DNA of 64,000 bases from Streptomyces sp. NBC_00523 (GTDB taxonomy: Bacteria > Actinomycetota > Actinomycetes > Streptomycetales > Streptomycetaceae): the NCBI RefSeq assembly GCF_036346615.1, contig NZ_CP107836.1:3906001-3970000 (forward strand), given 5' to 3'. The number at the start of each line of letters is the position of its first letter. Position 1 is the first letter of the stretch. Shown here piece after piece: positions 38,610 through 46,093 of this stretch. Below the pieces are notes generated by a model. That model made no database searches and was not told the origin of the DNA. It was given only the letters and a program-made list of their open reading frames with translations. The position numbers and the translations under genes were made by a program.

Positions 38610-39230
38610 GTGCGCTTTCGTCTGACCCCCAGGGAGACGAGCTTCTACGACATGTTCTCCGCATCCGCGGACAACATCGTCACGGGCTCGAAACTCCTGA
38701 TGGAACTGCTCGGGGCGGATTCGTCCTCCCGGGCCGAGATCGCGGAGCGCATGCGGGCAGCGGAGCACGCGGGGGACGATGCCACCCACGCGATCTTCCA
38801 CCAGCTGAACTCCTCCTTCATTACGCCGTTCGACCGTGAGGACATTTACAACCTCGCGTCGTCGCTCGACGACATCATGGACTTCATGGAGGAGGCCGTC
38901 GATCTGGTCGTGCTGTATCAGATCGAGACGCTTCCCAAGGGTGTGGAGCAGCAGATCGAGGTGCTGGCGCGGGCGGCCGAACTGACCGCCGAGGCCATGC
39001 CGGGTCTGCGCACGATGGACAACCTCACCGAGTACTGGATCGAGGTCAACCGTCTGGAGAACCAGGCCGACCAGATCCACCGCAAGCTGCTCGCCCACCT
39101 CTTCAACGGCAAGTACGACGCCATAGAGGTGCTGAAGCTGAAGCAGATCGTGGACGTGCTGGAAGAGGCTGCCGACGCGTTCGAGCACGTCGCGAACACG
39201 GTGGAGACCATCGCGGTCAAGGAGTCCTGA
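38610..39230 (+). CDS. PhoU-like DUF47 protein, partner of Pit permease
   Basis: 206 residues from GTG 38610. Two PhoU-like helical bundles with acidic metal-binding motifs (ERMRAAEHAGDDATHAIF, NRLENQADQIHRKLLAHLF, DVLEEAADAFEHVANTVE). DUF47 proteins are encoded next to Pit transporters and modulate their activity. It is 5 bp upstream of pit, so the two are co-transcribed. Confidence 0.92.
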   Translation: MRFRLTPRETSFYDMFSASADNIVTGSKLLMELLGADSSSRAEIAERMRAAEHAGDDATHAIFHQLNSSFITPFDREDIYNLASSLDDIMDFMEEAVDLVVLYQIETLPKGVEQQIEVLARAAELTAEAMPGLRTMDNLTEYWIEVNRLENQADQIHRKLLAHLFNGKYDAIEVLKLKQIVDVLEEAADAFEHVANTVETIAVKES

Positions 39231-39235
39231 ACCAC

Positions 39236-40234
39236 GTGGACACCTTCGTACTGATCGTGACCATCGGCGTCGCGCTCGGCTTCACCTACACCAACGGCTT
39301 CCACGACTCGGCGAACGCGATCGCCACGTCGGTCTCGACCCGTGCGCTGACGCCGCGTGCGGCGCTGGCGATGGCGGCCGTGATGAACCTCGCGGGCGCG
39401 TTCCTCGGCAGCGGGGTCGCCAAGACCGTCAGTGAGGGCCTGATCGCGACGCCCGAGGGCAACAAGGGGATGGGCATCCTCTTCGCCGCGCTCGTCGGTG
39501 CCGTCATCTGGAACCTGGTCACCTGGTACTTCGGCCTGCCCTCGTCGTCCTCGCACGCCCTGTTCGGCGGGATGGTCGGCGCGGCGCTGGCCGGCGGGAC
39601 GATGGTGCACTGGGACGGGGTGCTCGACAAGATCGTCATTCCGATGTTCCTGTCGCCGGTGATCGGCCTGGTGGTCGGTTATCTGGTGATGGTCGCCATC
39701 ATGTGGATGTTCCGGAAGGCCAACCCGCACAAGGCCAAGCGCGGTTTCCGCATCGCGCAGACGGTCTCGGCGGCGGGCATGGCGCTCGGTCACGGTCTCC
39801 AGGACGCGCAGAAGACGATGGGCATCGTGGTGATGGCCCTGGTCATCGCCGACGTCGAGTCCCCGAGCGATCCGATCCCGGTCTGGGTGAAGCTGGTCTG
39901 CGCGCTGATGCTGTCGCTCGGTACGTACGCGGGCGGCTGGCGCATCATGCGTACGCTCGGCCGGAAGATCATCGAGCTGGACCCGCCGCAGGGCTTCGCC
40001 GCCGAGACGACGGGTGCGTCGATCATGTTCGGTTCGGCCTTCCTCTTCCACGCGCCGATCTCGACCACCCATGTGATCACCTCGGCGATCATGGGTGTGG
40101 GCGCCACGAAACGGGTGAACGCGGTGCGGTGGGGTGTCGCGAAGAACATCATCCTCGGCTGGTTCATCACGATGCCGGCCGCGGCGCTGGTCGCCGCCGC
40201 GAGTTACGGGGTCGTCTACCTGATGTTCGGCTGA
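39236..40234 (+). CDS. pit: Low-affinity inorganic phosphate (Pit) permease
   Basis: 332 residues from GTG 39236 with about 10 membrane helices. Both inverted-repeat halves carry the Pit signatures: FTYTNGFHDSANAIATSVST and, later, ALGHGLQDAQKTMGI. It imports metal-phosphate driven by the proton gradient. Pairs with the upstream PhoU-like gene. In Streptomyces this is usually called pitH1. A strong terminator follows. Confidence 0.94.
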   Translation: MDTFVLIVTIGVALGFTYTNGFHDSANAIATSVSTRALTPRAALAMAAVMNLAGAFLGSGVAKTVSEGLIATPEGNKGMGILFAALVGAVIWNLVTWYFGLPSSSSHALFGGMVGAALAGGTMVHWDGVLDKIVIPMFLSPVIGLVVGYLVMVAIMWMFRKANPHKAKRGFRIAQTVSAAGMALGHGLQDAQKTMGIVVMALVIADVESPSDPIPVWVKLVCALMLSLGTYAGGWRIMRTLGRKIIELDPPQGFAAETTGASIMFGSAFLFHAPISTTHVITSAIMGVGATKRVNAVRWGVAKNIILGWFITMPAAALVAAASYGVVYLMFG

Positions 40235-40251
40235 CGCCGGCTGCTGTACGT

Positions 40252-40295
40252 GGGTCCGCCCCGCACTCCCGAGGGAGTGCGGGGCGGACCCTTTT
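40252..40295. terminator. Bidirectional terminator between pit and pstB
   Basis: A perfect 19-bp stem (starting GGGTCCGCCCCGCAC) with a GA loop, followed by TTTT on the plus strand, between convergent pit and pstB. Confidence 0.95.
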
Positions 40296-40353
40296 CGCCT
40301 TGTGGTGGCACCGCCATGCAGCACCCCAAGGCCGTACGGGAGGGCCGTCGGGA

Positions 40354-41139
40354 TCAGCCGAAGCGGCCGGAGATGTAGTCCTCGGTGGCCTGGACCGACG
40401 GGTTGGAGAAGATGCGTTCCGTCTCGTCGATCTCGATGAGCTTGCCGGGCTTGCCGACGGCCGCCAGGTTGAAGAACGCGGTGCGGTCCGAGACGCGGGC
40501 CGCCTGCTGCATGTTGTGCGTGACGATGACGATCGTGAACCGCTCCTTGAGCTCGCCGACCAGGTCCTCGATGGCGAGGGTGGAGATCGGGTCGAGGGCG
40601 GAGCACGGCTCGTCCATCAGCAGCACGTCCGGCTCGACGGCGATCGCGCGGGCGATGCACAGGCGCTGCTGCTGGCCGCCGGAGAGGCCGGAGCCGGGCT
40701 TGTTCAGCCGGTCCTTGACCTCGTTCCACAGGTTCGCGCCGCGCAGGGACTTCTCCACGACGTCGTTGAGGGCGCTCTTGCGGTACGAGCCGTTGAGGCG
40801 CAGGCCCGCCGCCACGTTGTCGAAGATCGACATGGTGGGGAAGGGGTTCGGGCGCTGGAAGACCATGCCGACCGTACGGCGTACGGTCACCGGGTCGACG
40901 TGCGTCCCGTACAGGTTCTCGTCGTCCAGGAGCACCTTGCCCTCGACGCGGCCGCCGGGGGTGACCTCGTGCATCCGGTTCAGGGTGCGCAGGAAGGTGG
41001 ACTTGCCGCAGCCGGAGGGGCCGATGAAGGCGGTCACCGAGCGGGGCTCGATGGTCATGGAGATGTCGTCTATCGCCTTGTGGCTGCCGTAGTAGGCCGA
41101 CAGTCCGCTGACGTCAATGCGCTTGGCCATCTGAATCAC
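40354..41139 (-). CDS. pstB: Phosphate ABC transporter ATPase PstB
   Basis: 261 residues from GTG 41139, chosen because GGAAAG lies 5 nt upstream; the ATG at 41130 is the other option. Walker A FIGPSGCGKSTFLR, signature LSGGQQQRLCIARAIA, Walker B VLLMDEPCSALDP and switch His in IVIVTHNMQQA are all intact. It energises high-affinity phosphate uptake. Last gene of pstSCAB. Confidence 0.96.
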   Translation of the reverse strand: MIQMAKRIDVSGLSAYYGSHKAIDDISMTIEPRSVTAFIGPSGCGKSTFLRTLNRMHEVTPGGRVEGKVLLDDENLYGTHVDPVTVRRTVGMVFQRPNPFPTMSIFDNVAAGLRLNGSYRKSALNDVVEKSLRGANLWNEVKDRLNKPGSGLSGGQQQRLCIARAIAVEPDVLLMDEPCSALDPISTLAIEDLVGELKERFTIVIVTHNMQQAARVSDRTAFFNLAAVGKPGKLIEIDETERIFSNPSVQATEDYISGRFG

Positions 41140-41157
41140 TGCTGCTTTCCGCCGGGC

Positions 41158-42246
41158 CTAGCGGCCGGTCTTGGGGGCCTTCCAGCGGGCGATGCCGCGG
41201 GCCACCAGGTTGAGGATCATGACGAAGGCGATCAGGACCAGGGCCGCTGCCCAGGCGCGGTCGTAGGACGCGGCCTCCCCGATCTTGTACTGCTCGTAGA
41301 TGTAGAAGGGCAGTGACGACTGGGCGCCTTCGAAGGGGTTGGTGTTGATCAGCTGGCTGCCGAAGACCAGCAGGATGATCGGGGCGGTCTCGCCGGCGAT
41401 GCGGGCGACGGCGAGCATGACGCCGGTCGCGATGCCGCCGATCGCGGTCGGCAGGACCACCTTCAGGATCGTGCGCCACTTCGGGATGCCGAGGGCGAGG
41501 GACGCCTCGCGGAGCTCGTTCGGGACGAGCTTGAGCATCTCCTCGGTGGAGCGGACGACGACCGGGATCATCAGGATCGTCAGGGCGAGCGCGCCCATCA
41601 GGCCGGAGGGTTCCAGGCCCGCGATGAGCATGATCGACAGGATGAAGAGACCGGCCACGATCGACGGGATGCCGGTCATGACGTCCACGAAGAAGGTGAC
41701 GGCCCTGGCCAGCGCGCCCTTGCCGTACTCCACCAGGTAGACCGCGGTGAGCAGGCCGAGCGGGGCGGAGATCAGGGTGGCGATGCCGACCTGTTCCAGG
41801 GTGCCGATCAGCGCGTGGTAGACGCCGCCGCTGGCCTCGGGGCCGAGGACCCCGGCCATCGAGTGGGTCAGGAAGTAGCCGTCCAGGCGTTCGGAGCCGC
41901 GGCTGACGGTCGTCCAGAGCAGCGAGGCCAGCGGGACGACGGCGAGCAGGAAGCACACCCAGACCAGGCTGGTGGCGAGGCGGTCGCGGGCCTGGCGCTG
42001 GTTCTCCACCACGCTGGTGGCGACGTACGAGATGACCAGGAAGAACAGCGCGGAGATCAGACCCCACTGCACACGGCTCTGCCAGCCGGCGGCGAGGCTC
42101 AGACCGACGCCGAGGGCGATCGCGGCGACGGCGAAGCCGAGCGGCGCGAGGCGCGGCAGGGACCGGCTGCTGAGGCTGCCCTTCGGGGCGGCCGGTGCGG
42201 GCGTCGGGAGGTCCTGGACGCCGGGGGTGGTGGTGGCGTGGCTCAT
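41158..42246 (-). CDS. pstA: Phosphate ABC transporter permease PstA
   Basis: 362 residues. Extra N-terminal helices precede the usual permease core (typical for actinobacterial PstA). The EAA loop ELREASLALGIPKWRTILKVVLP contacts PstB. Starts at ATG 42246, overlapping the pstC stop by 4 bp (ATGA). Confidence 0.95.
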   Translation of the reverse strand: MSHATTTPGVQDLPTPAPAAPKGSLSSRSLPRLAPLGFAVAAIALGVGLSLAAGWQSRVQWGLISALFFLVISYVATSVVENQRQARDRLATSLVWVCFLLAVVPLASLLWTTVSRGSERLDGYFLTHSMAGVLGPEASGGVYHALIGTLEQVGIATLISAPLGLLTAVYLVEYGKGALARAVTFFVDVMTGIPSIVAGLFILSIMLIAGLEPSGLMGALALTILMIPVVVRSTEEMLKLVPNELREASLALGIPKWRTILKVVLPTAIGGIATGVMLAVARIAGETAPIILLVFGSQLINTNPFEGAQSSLPFYIYEQYKIGEAASYDRAWAAALVLIAFVMILNLVARGIARWKAPKTGR

Positions 42247-43226
42247 GCGTTGGCCCCCGAGTACTCCTTGCGGCGGGCGATGATGAGCCGGGCCGCGCCG
42301 TTGACCAGCAGGGTGAGGACGAAGAGGACCAGGCCGGAGGCGATCAGGGCGTCCCGCCCGAACGCGTCGGCCTCGCCGAACTTCGCCGCGATGTTCTGGG
42401 CGAACGTCCCGCCGCCCGGGTTCAGCACGTGCAGCGAGATCAGGAAGTTCGGCGACAGGACGGTGGCGACGGCCATCGTCTCGCCGAGCGCGCGGCCGAG
42501 GCCCAGCATCGAGGCGGAGATGACGCCGGAGCGGCCGAACGGCAGGACCGAGAGGCGGATGACCTCCCAGCGCGTGGCGCCGAGGGCGAGCGCGGCCTCC
42601 TCGTTCATCCGGGGGACCTGGCGGAAGACCTCGCGGCTGACGCTGGTCACGATCGGCAGGATCATGATCGCGAGCAGGATGCCGACGGTGAAGAGGGAGC
42701 GGGCGACGCCGATCTCGGTCTTCTCGAAGACGTAGGTCCAGCCGAAGAACTGGTCGAGCCAGAGGTTGAGCCCCTCCAGGTACGGCACGAGGACGAGGGC
42801 GCCCCAGATGCCGTAGACGATGCTGGGGACGGCGGCGAGCAGGTCGATGACGTACGCGATCGGGCCGGCCAGCCTGCGCGGGGCGTAGTGCGAGATGAAG
42901 AGGGCGATGCCGACGGCGACCGGGACCGCGATGGCCATCGCGATGACGGAGCTGACGACGGTCCCGAAGAGCAGGACGGCGATGCCGAAGACGGGCGGGT
43001 CACCGGCCGGGTTCCAGTCGAAGGTGGTGAGGAAGTTGCCCTCGTCCTTCGAGATGGCGATCGCGGCGCGGTAGGTGAGGAACACGGCGATCGACGCCAT
43101 GATCACCAGGAGCAGGATGCCGGAGCCGCGGGAGAGGCCGAGGAAGATCCGGTCCCCGGCGCGGCCCGTGGACCGGGGGCCAGATCGCCTGCCCGGCGGG
43201 GTCTGTATCTGTGTGGTGGAAGCCAT
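42243..43226 (-). CDS. pstC: Phosphate ABC transporter permease PstC
   Basis: 327 residues from ATG 43226; the frame is open to 43277 but the added part has no conserved content. Six or so membrane helices and the EAA loop EEAALALGATRWEVIRLSVLP. Forms the membrane pore with PstA. It starts 129 bp after the pstS stop, a longer gap than between the other pst genes, which may allow processing that yields more PstS than permease. Confidence 0.95.
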   Translation of the reverse strand: MASTTQIQTPPGRRSGPRSTGRAGDRIFLGLSRGSGILLLVIMASIAVFLTYRAAIAISKDEGNFLTTFDWNPAGDPPVFGIAVLLFGTVVSSVIAMAIAVPVAVGIALFISHYAPRRLAGPIAYVIDLLAAVPSIVYGIWGALVLVPYLEGLNLWLDQFFGWTYVFEKTEIGVARSLFTVGILLAIMILPIVTSVSREVFRQVPRMNEEAALALGATRWEVIRLSVLPFGRSGVISASMLGLGRALGETMAVATVLSPNFLISLHVLNPGGGTFAQNIAAKFGEADAFGRDALIASGLVLFVLTLLVNGAARLIIARRKEYSGANA

Positions 43227-43355
43227 GGTCTTTCCGGTCTGTGTGGGGGAGCCGGGGCTCCCCTGGCGGCGGTGCACCGGAGGGGCTGCGATCGGGGCCG
43301 GTCCGGAGGGGTGTTCCGGACCGGCCGCCGGATGCGCTGGGTGTCGTACGGCTGG

Positions 43356-44492
43356 TTACGAGAGGCCGGCGACGGTCTCGCGGACCTTGGCGTTGATCTC
43401 CTCGGGGATCGGGGCGTAGCCCGCCTCGGTGAGGAGCTTCTGGCCGTCCGCGGAGGCGGTGTAGGTCAGGAAGGACTTGACGGTGCCGAGGGTGTCGGCC
43501 TTGTTGCCGGTGTCGCAGACGACCTCGTACGTGACGAGGACCAGCGGGTAGGCGCCGTCGGCCTTGGTGGTGTAGTCGAGGTCGAGCGCCAGGTCCTTGC
43601 CGGTGCCCTTGACCTTGGCGGCGGCGATGGCCTTGGAGGCGTTCTCGGAGGACGCCTTGACCGGGGCGGAGCCGCCGGTGTCGATGTCGACCGTGGAGAT
43701 CTGCTGCGAGGTGGCGTAGGACAGCTCGAAGTAGCCGATGGCTCCGTCGACCTGCTTGACCGAGGAGGCGACGCCGGAGGAGCCGGACGCGGCCTGGCCG
43801 CCGGGGGCGGGCCACTTCTTCTCGGCCTCGTACGTCCAGTCCTTCGGGGCCGCGGCGCCGAGGTACTTGCCGAGGTTCTGGGTGGTGCCGGAGTCCTCGG
43901 AGCGGTGGAAGGGCTGGATCGCCTTGTCCGGCAGCTTGGCGTCGGGGTTGAGCTTGGCGATCGCCTCGTCGTTCCACTTCTTGATCTTCGTGTCGAAGAT
44001 CTTGGCGAGGGTGGGGGCGTCCAGGGTCAGGCTGTCGACGCCTTCGAGGTGGAAGCCGACGGCGATCGGGCCGCCGACCATCGGGAGGTTGATGCCCTGG
44101 CCGGACTTGCAGATCTTCTTGGAGTCGGCGACCTCCTCGGGCTTCAGCGACGAGTCGGAGCCGGCGAAGCCGACGGTGCCCTGGTTGAAGGCGACGATGC
44201 CCTCGCCGGACGAGGAGGAGTTGTAGTTGATCTCCACGCCGGAGCAGGCGGCCATGTACTCCTTGACCCAGAGGTCCATGGCGTTCTTCTGCGCGCTGGA
44301 GCCGGAGGCGCGCAGCTGGCCCTTGGCGCCGTCGCACTTGACGTTGGACGCGGCCTTCGTCTTGGCACCGCCGGTGGCGGAGGTCTCGCCGCTGTTGTCG
44401 TCCGAACCGCACGCCGTGAGGACCAGGGCGCCGGAGACGGCGAGGGCACCGAGCGCGGTGGCACGAAGCCGGTTCTTGCGCTGAAGCTTCAC
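43356..44492 (-). CDS. pstS: Phosphate-binding lipoprotein PstS
   Basis: 378 residues from GTG 44492 (GAAGGAAC upstream). Signal peptide with lipobox LTAC (Cys28). Phosphate-binding residues are recognisable in LRASGSSAQKNAMDLW, VGFAGSDSSLKPEE and HRSEDSGTTQNLGKYL. First gene of pstSCAB; a two-unit PHO box lies about 128 bp upstream, so it is induced by PhoR-PhoP under phosphate limitation. Confidence 0.97.
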   Translation of the reverse strand: MKLQRKNRLRATALGALAVSGALVLTACGSDDNSGETSATGGAKTKAASNVKCDGAKGQLRASGSSAQKNAMDLWVKEYMAACSGVEINYNSSSSGEGIVAFNQGTVGFAGSDSSLKPEEVADSKKICKSGQGINLPMVGGPIAVGFHLEGVDSLTLDAPTLAKIFDTKIKKWNDEAIAKLNPDAKLPDKAIQPFHRSEDSGTTQNLGKYLGAAAPKDWTYEAEKKWPAPGGQAASGSSGVASSVKQVDGAIGYFELSYATSQQISTVDIDTGGSAPVKASSENASKAIAAAKVKGTGKDLALDLDYTTKADGAYPLVLVTYEVVCDTGNKADTLGTVKSFLTYTASADGQKLLTEAGYAPIPEEINAKVRETVAGLS

Positions 44493-44619
44493 TTTCGGGT
44501 GTTCCTTCCAGAAGCCGCCGCGGCTGCTTGCGGGCGGCGTGCGACGCGGGCGGTGCAGTGGCTGATCGCTGCACCCGGTAGGTCTGAAATTAGGCAGAAC
44601 AGGTGACGTGGTTTACGGG

Positions 44620-44641
44620 GGTGAGTGAACGGAGAGTGAAC
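44620..44641 (-). promoter_or_regulatory. PHO box of pstSCAB
   Basis: On the minus strand two adjacent 11-bp direct repeats, GTTCACTCTCC (44641-44631) and GTTCACTCACC (44630-44620), match the Streptomyces PhoP consensus GTTCACC-type unit. It lies between the Nudix gene stop and pstS. Confidence 0.93.
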
Positions 44642-44666
44642 CGTGGCGGGCGGCCCGGTTCCGGCG

Positions 44667-45080
44667 TCACGCCTCCGGCAGCGTCCGCAGTGCCGCTTCC
44701 AGCACGTCGCGGTCGCGCGGCTGGGTCAGCGTTTCGCGGGCGGCCGTCGGGGAAAGCCACAGCACCGCGTCCACTTCGTCGTTCGGCGTGAAGGTGCCCG
44801 TCGTGGCCTCGGCGGACCAGTACGTGACCTCCTTCGGGCGGCCGTGCGCGACGTACCGGACCAGGGGCAGCACGGCCCCCGGCACACAGTGGTGGCCCGT
44901 CTCCTCCAGGACCTCGCGAGCCGCCGCCTCCCGCAGGGACTCGCCGCGCTTCAGCTTGCCCTTGGGGAACGACCAGTCGTCGTAACGCGGCCGGTGTACG
45001 AGGCACAGCTCCACGCCCCCGGCGGGCGCGGGCGGCCGGCGCCACAGGACGCAGCCCGCCGCCCGCACCGTGCCGCTCAC
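44667..45080 (-). CDS. Nudix hydrolase (MutT1-like)
   Basis: 137 residues from ATG 45080, overlapping the CHAD gene stop (ATGA). Complete Nudix box GKLKRGESLREAAAREVLEE-TG; the preceding VHRPRYDDWSFPKG resembles the N-domain of mycobacterial MutT1, but the C-terminal histidine-phosphatase domain is absent. Likely substrates are diadenosine polyphosphates or oxidised NTPs; the operon with ppk and CHAD favours a polyphosphate/nucleotide link. Confidence 0.9.
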   Translation of the reverse strand: MSGTVRAAGCVLWRRPPAPAGGVELCLVHRPRYDDWSFPKGKLKRGESLREAAAREVLEETGHHCVPGAVLPLVRYVAHGRPKEVTYWSAEATTGTFTPNDEVDAVLWLSPTAARETLTQPRDRDVLEAALRTLPEA

Positions 45081-46093
45081 GGCCGCGCCGCCCCCGTCGT
45101 CGCACAGGCCCAGCTCTCGCGGAAGACCGCGCGTGCCGCCTCCACCTCGTGGCGCTGGTCGGCGTGGAGCACGCCCAGGGCGTACGCGGTCGCCGGGGCG
45201 ATCCTCGGGGTGCGGGCGGCCGCGGCCGCCGCGCCGGCCGCCTCCGCCGCGTCCCGGTGCAGGTCGAGGGCGCGGCCCGGGGCGGCCAGGACCGGATCGG
45301 GGGCGCCGTGCACCACCTCGTGGGCGTAGCGGTGCAGCCGGAGGAGCAGGCGGGTCTGGTGCCAGGGCGCGTCGTGCGCCTCGTTGTACGGCTCCGCCGA
45401 CTCGTCGGAGGGCAGTGCGGCGACGGCCCCCAGCAGCCGCTGCTCGGCCCGGTCCGCGGGCCCGGCGAGCAGTTCGCCGGCGGGGCCGGTCGCGGCAGGG
45501 GCGAGCGGGACCTCGGAGGCGAGCAGCGCGACCGCGTCGGCCACCGCGTGGAAGCGGGCGGAGCCGAGCGCCTGGAGGGCGGCGGAGTGGGCGCGGGTCC
45601 GGGCGAGGGTGAGCTGCCGTTCCAGCAGGGCACCGGCGCGGGCGGCGCCGACGCCGAGGACGGGGCGGCCCGTTCCCGTGGACTCGCCGCTGCGGGCGGC
45701 CGGGAGGACGGGGGCGCCGGAGAGGCCGTGCAGCGCCTCCAGGAGCCGGGTCAGCCGGTCCGCGTACGCGTGTTCGCGGGCGAGGGTGCCGGAGAGCCAG
45801 GAGAGCTCGGTGCGCAGCTGCTCCGCCCAGAGCGGGTCGAGCGCGGTGCGGAAGGTGCGCAGGGTGGCGCCGATCCGGCGGGAGGAGCGGCGCAGCGCGG
45901 TGGCGGCCTGTTCGGCGGCGCGCGATCCGGCGTCCGTGGGGGCGGTGTTCTCGCGGTGCAGGCGCAGGCTGCGCAGGAAGTCCGCGGCCTGGGCGCGCAG
46001 ATAGGGGCCGAGGACCGACCCCGCGCTCACGCCGGTGATGCCGGGCGCGTGGGCCGGGGCCGCGGCCTGGGTGTGCTGGTCAGGGCGTCGCAC
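45077..46093 (-). CDS. CHAD-domain protein
   Basis: 338 residues from GTG 46093, which has GGAGG 7 nt upstream and overlaps the ppk stop; an ATG at 46114 lacks this. A helical CHAD domain spans most of the protein with the conserved basic/histidine pattern (RRSSRRIGATLRTFRTALDP, WHQTRLLLRLHRYAHEVVHG). CHAD domains bind polyphosphate. Located between ppk and the Nudix gene in one operon. Confidence 0.88.
   Translation of the reverse strand: MRRPDQHTQAAAPAHAPGITGVSAGSVLGPYLRAQAADFLRSLRLHRENTAPTDAGSRAAEQAATALRRSSRRIGATLRTFRTALDPLWAEQLRTELSWLSGTLAREHAYADRLTRLLEALHGLSGAPVLPAARSGESTGTGRPVLGVGAARAGALLERQLTLARTRAHSAALQALGSARFHAVADAVALLASEVPLAPAATGPAGELLAGPADRAEQRLLGAVAALPSDESAEPYNEAHDAPWHQTRLLLRLHRYAHEVVHGAPDPVLAAPGRALDLHRDAAEAAGAAAAAARTPRIAPATAYALGVLHADQRHEVEAARAVFRESWACATTGAARP

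Noticed and set aside
42195..44606. 803-codon plus-strand frame opposite pstA-pstC-pstS
   Set aside because: Runs antisense across three certain genes and their intergenic regions.
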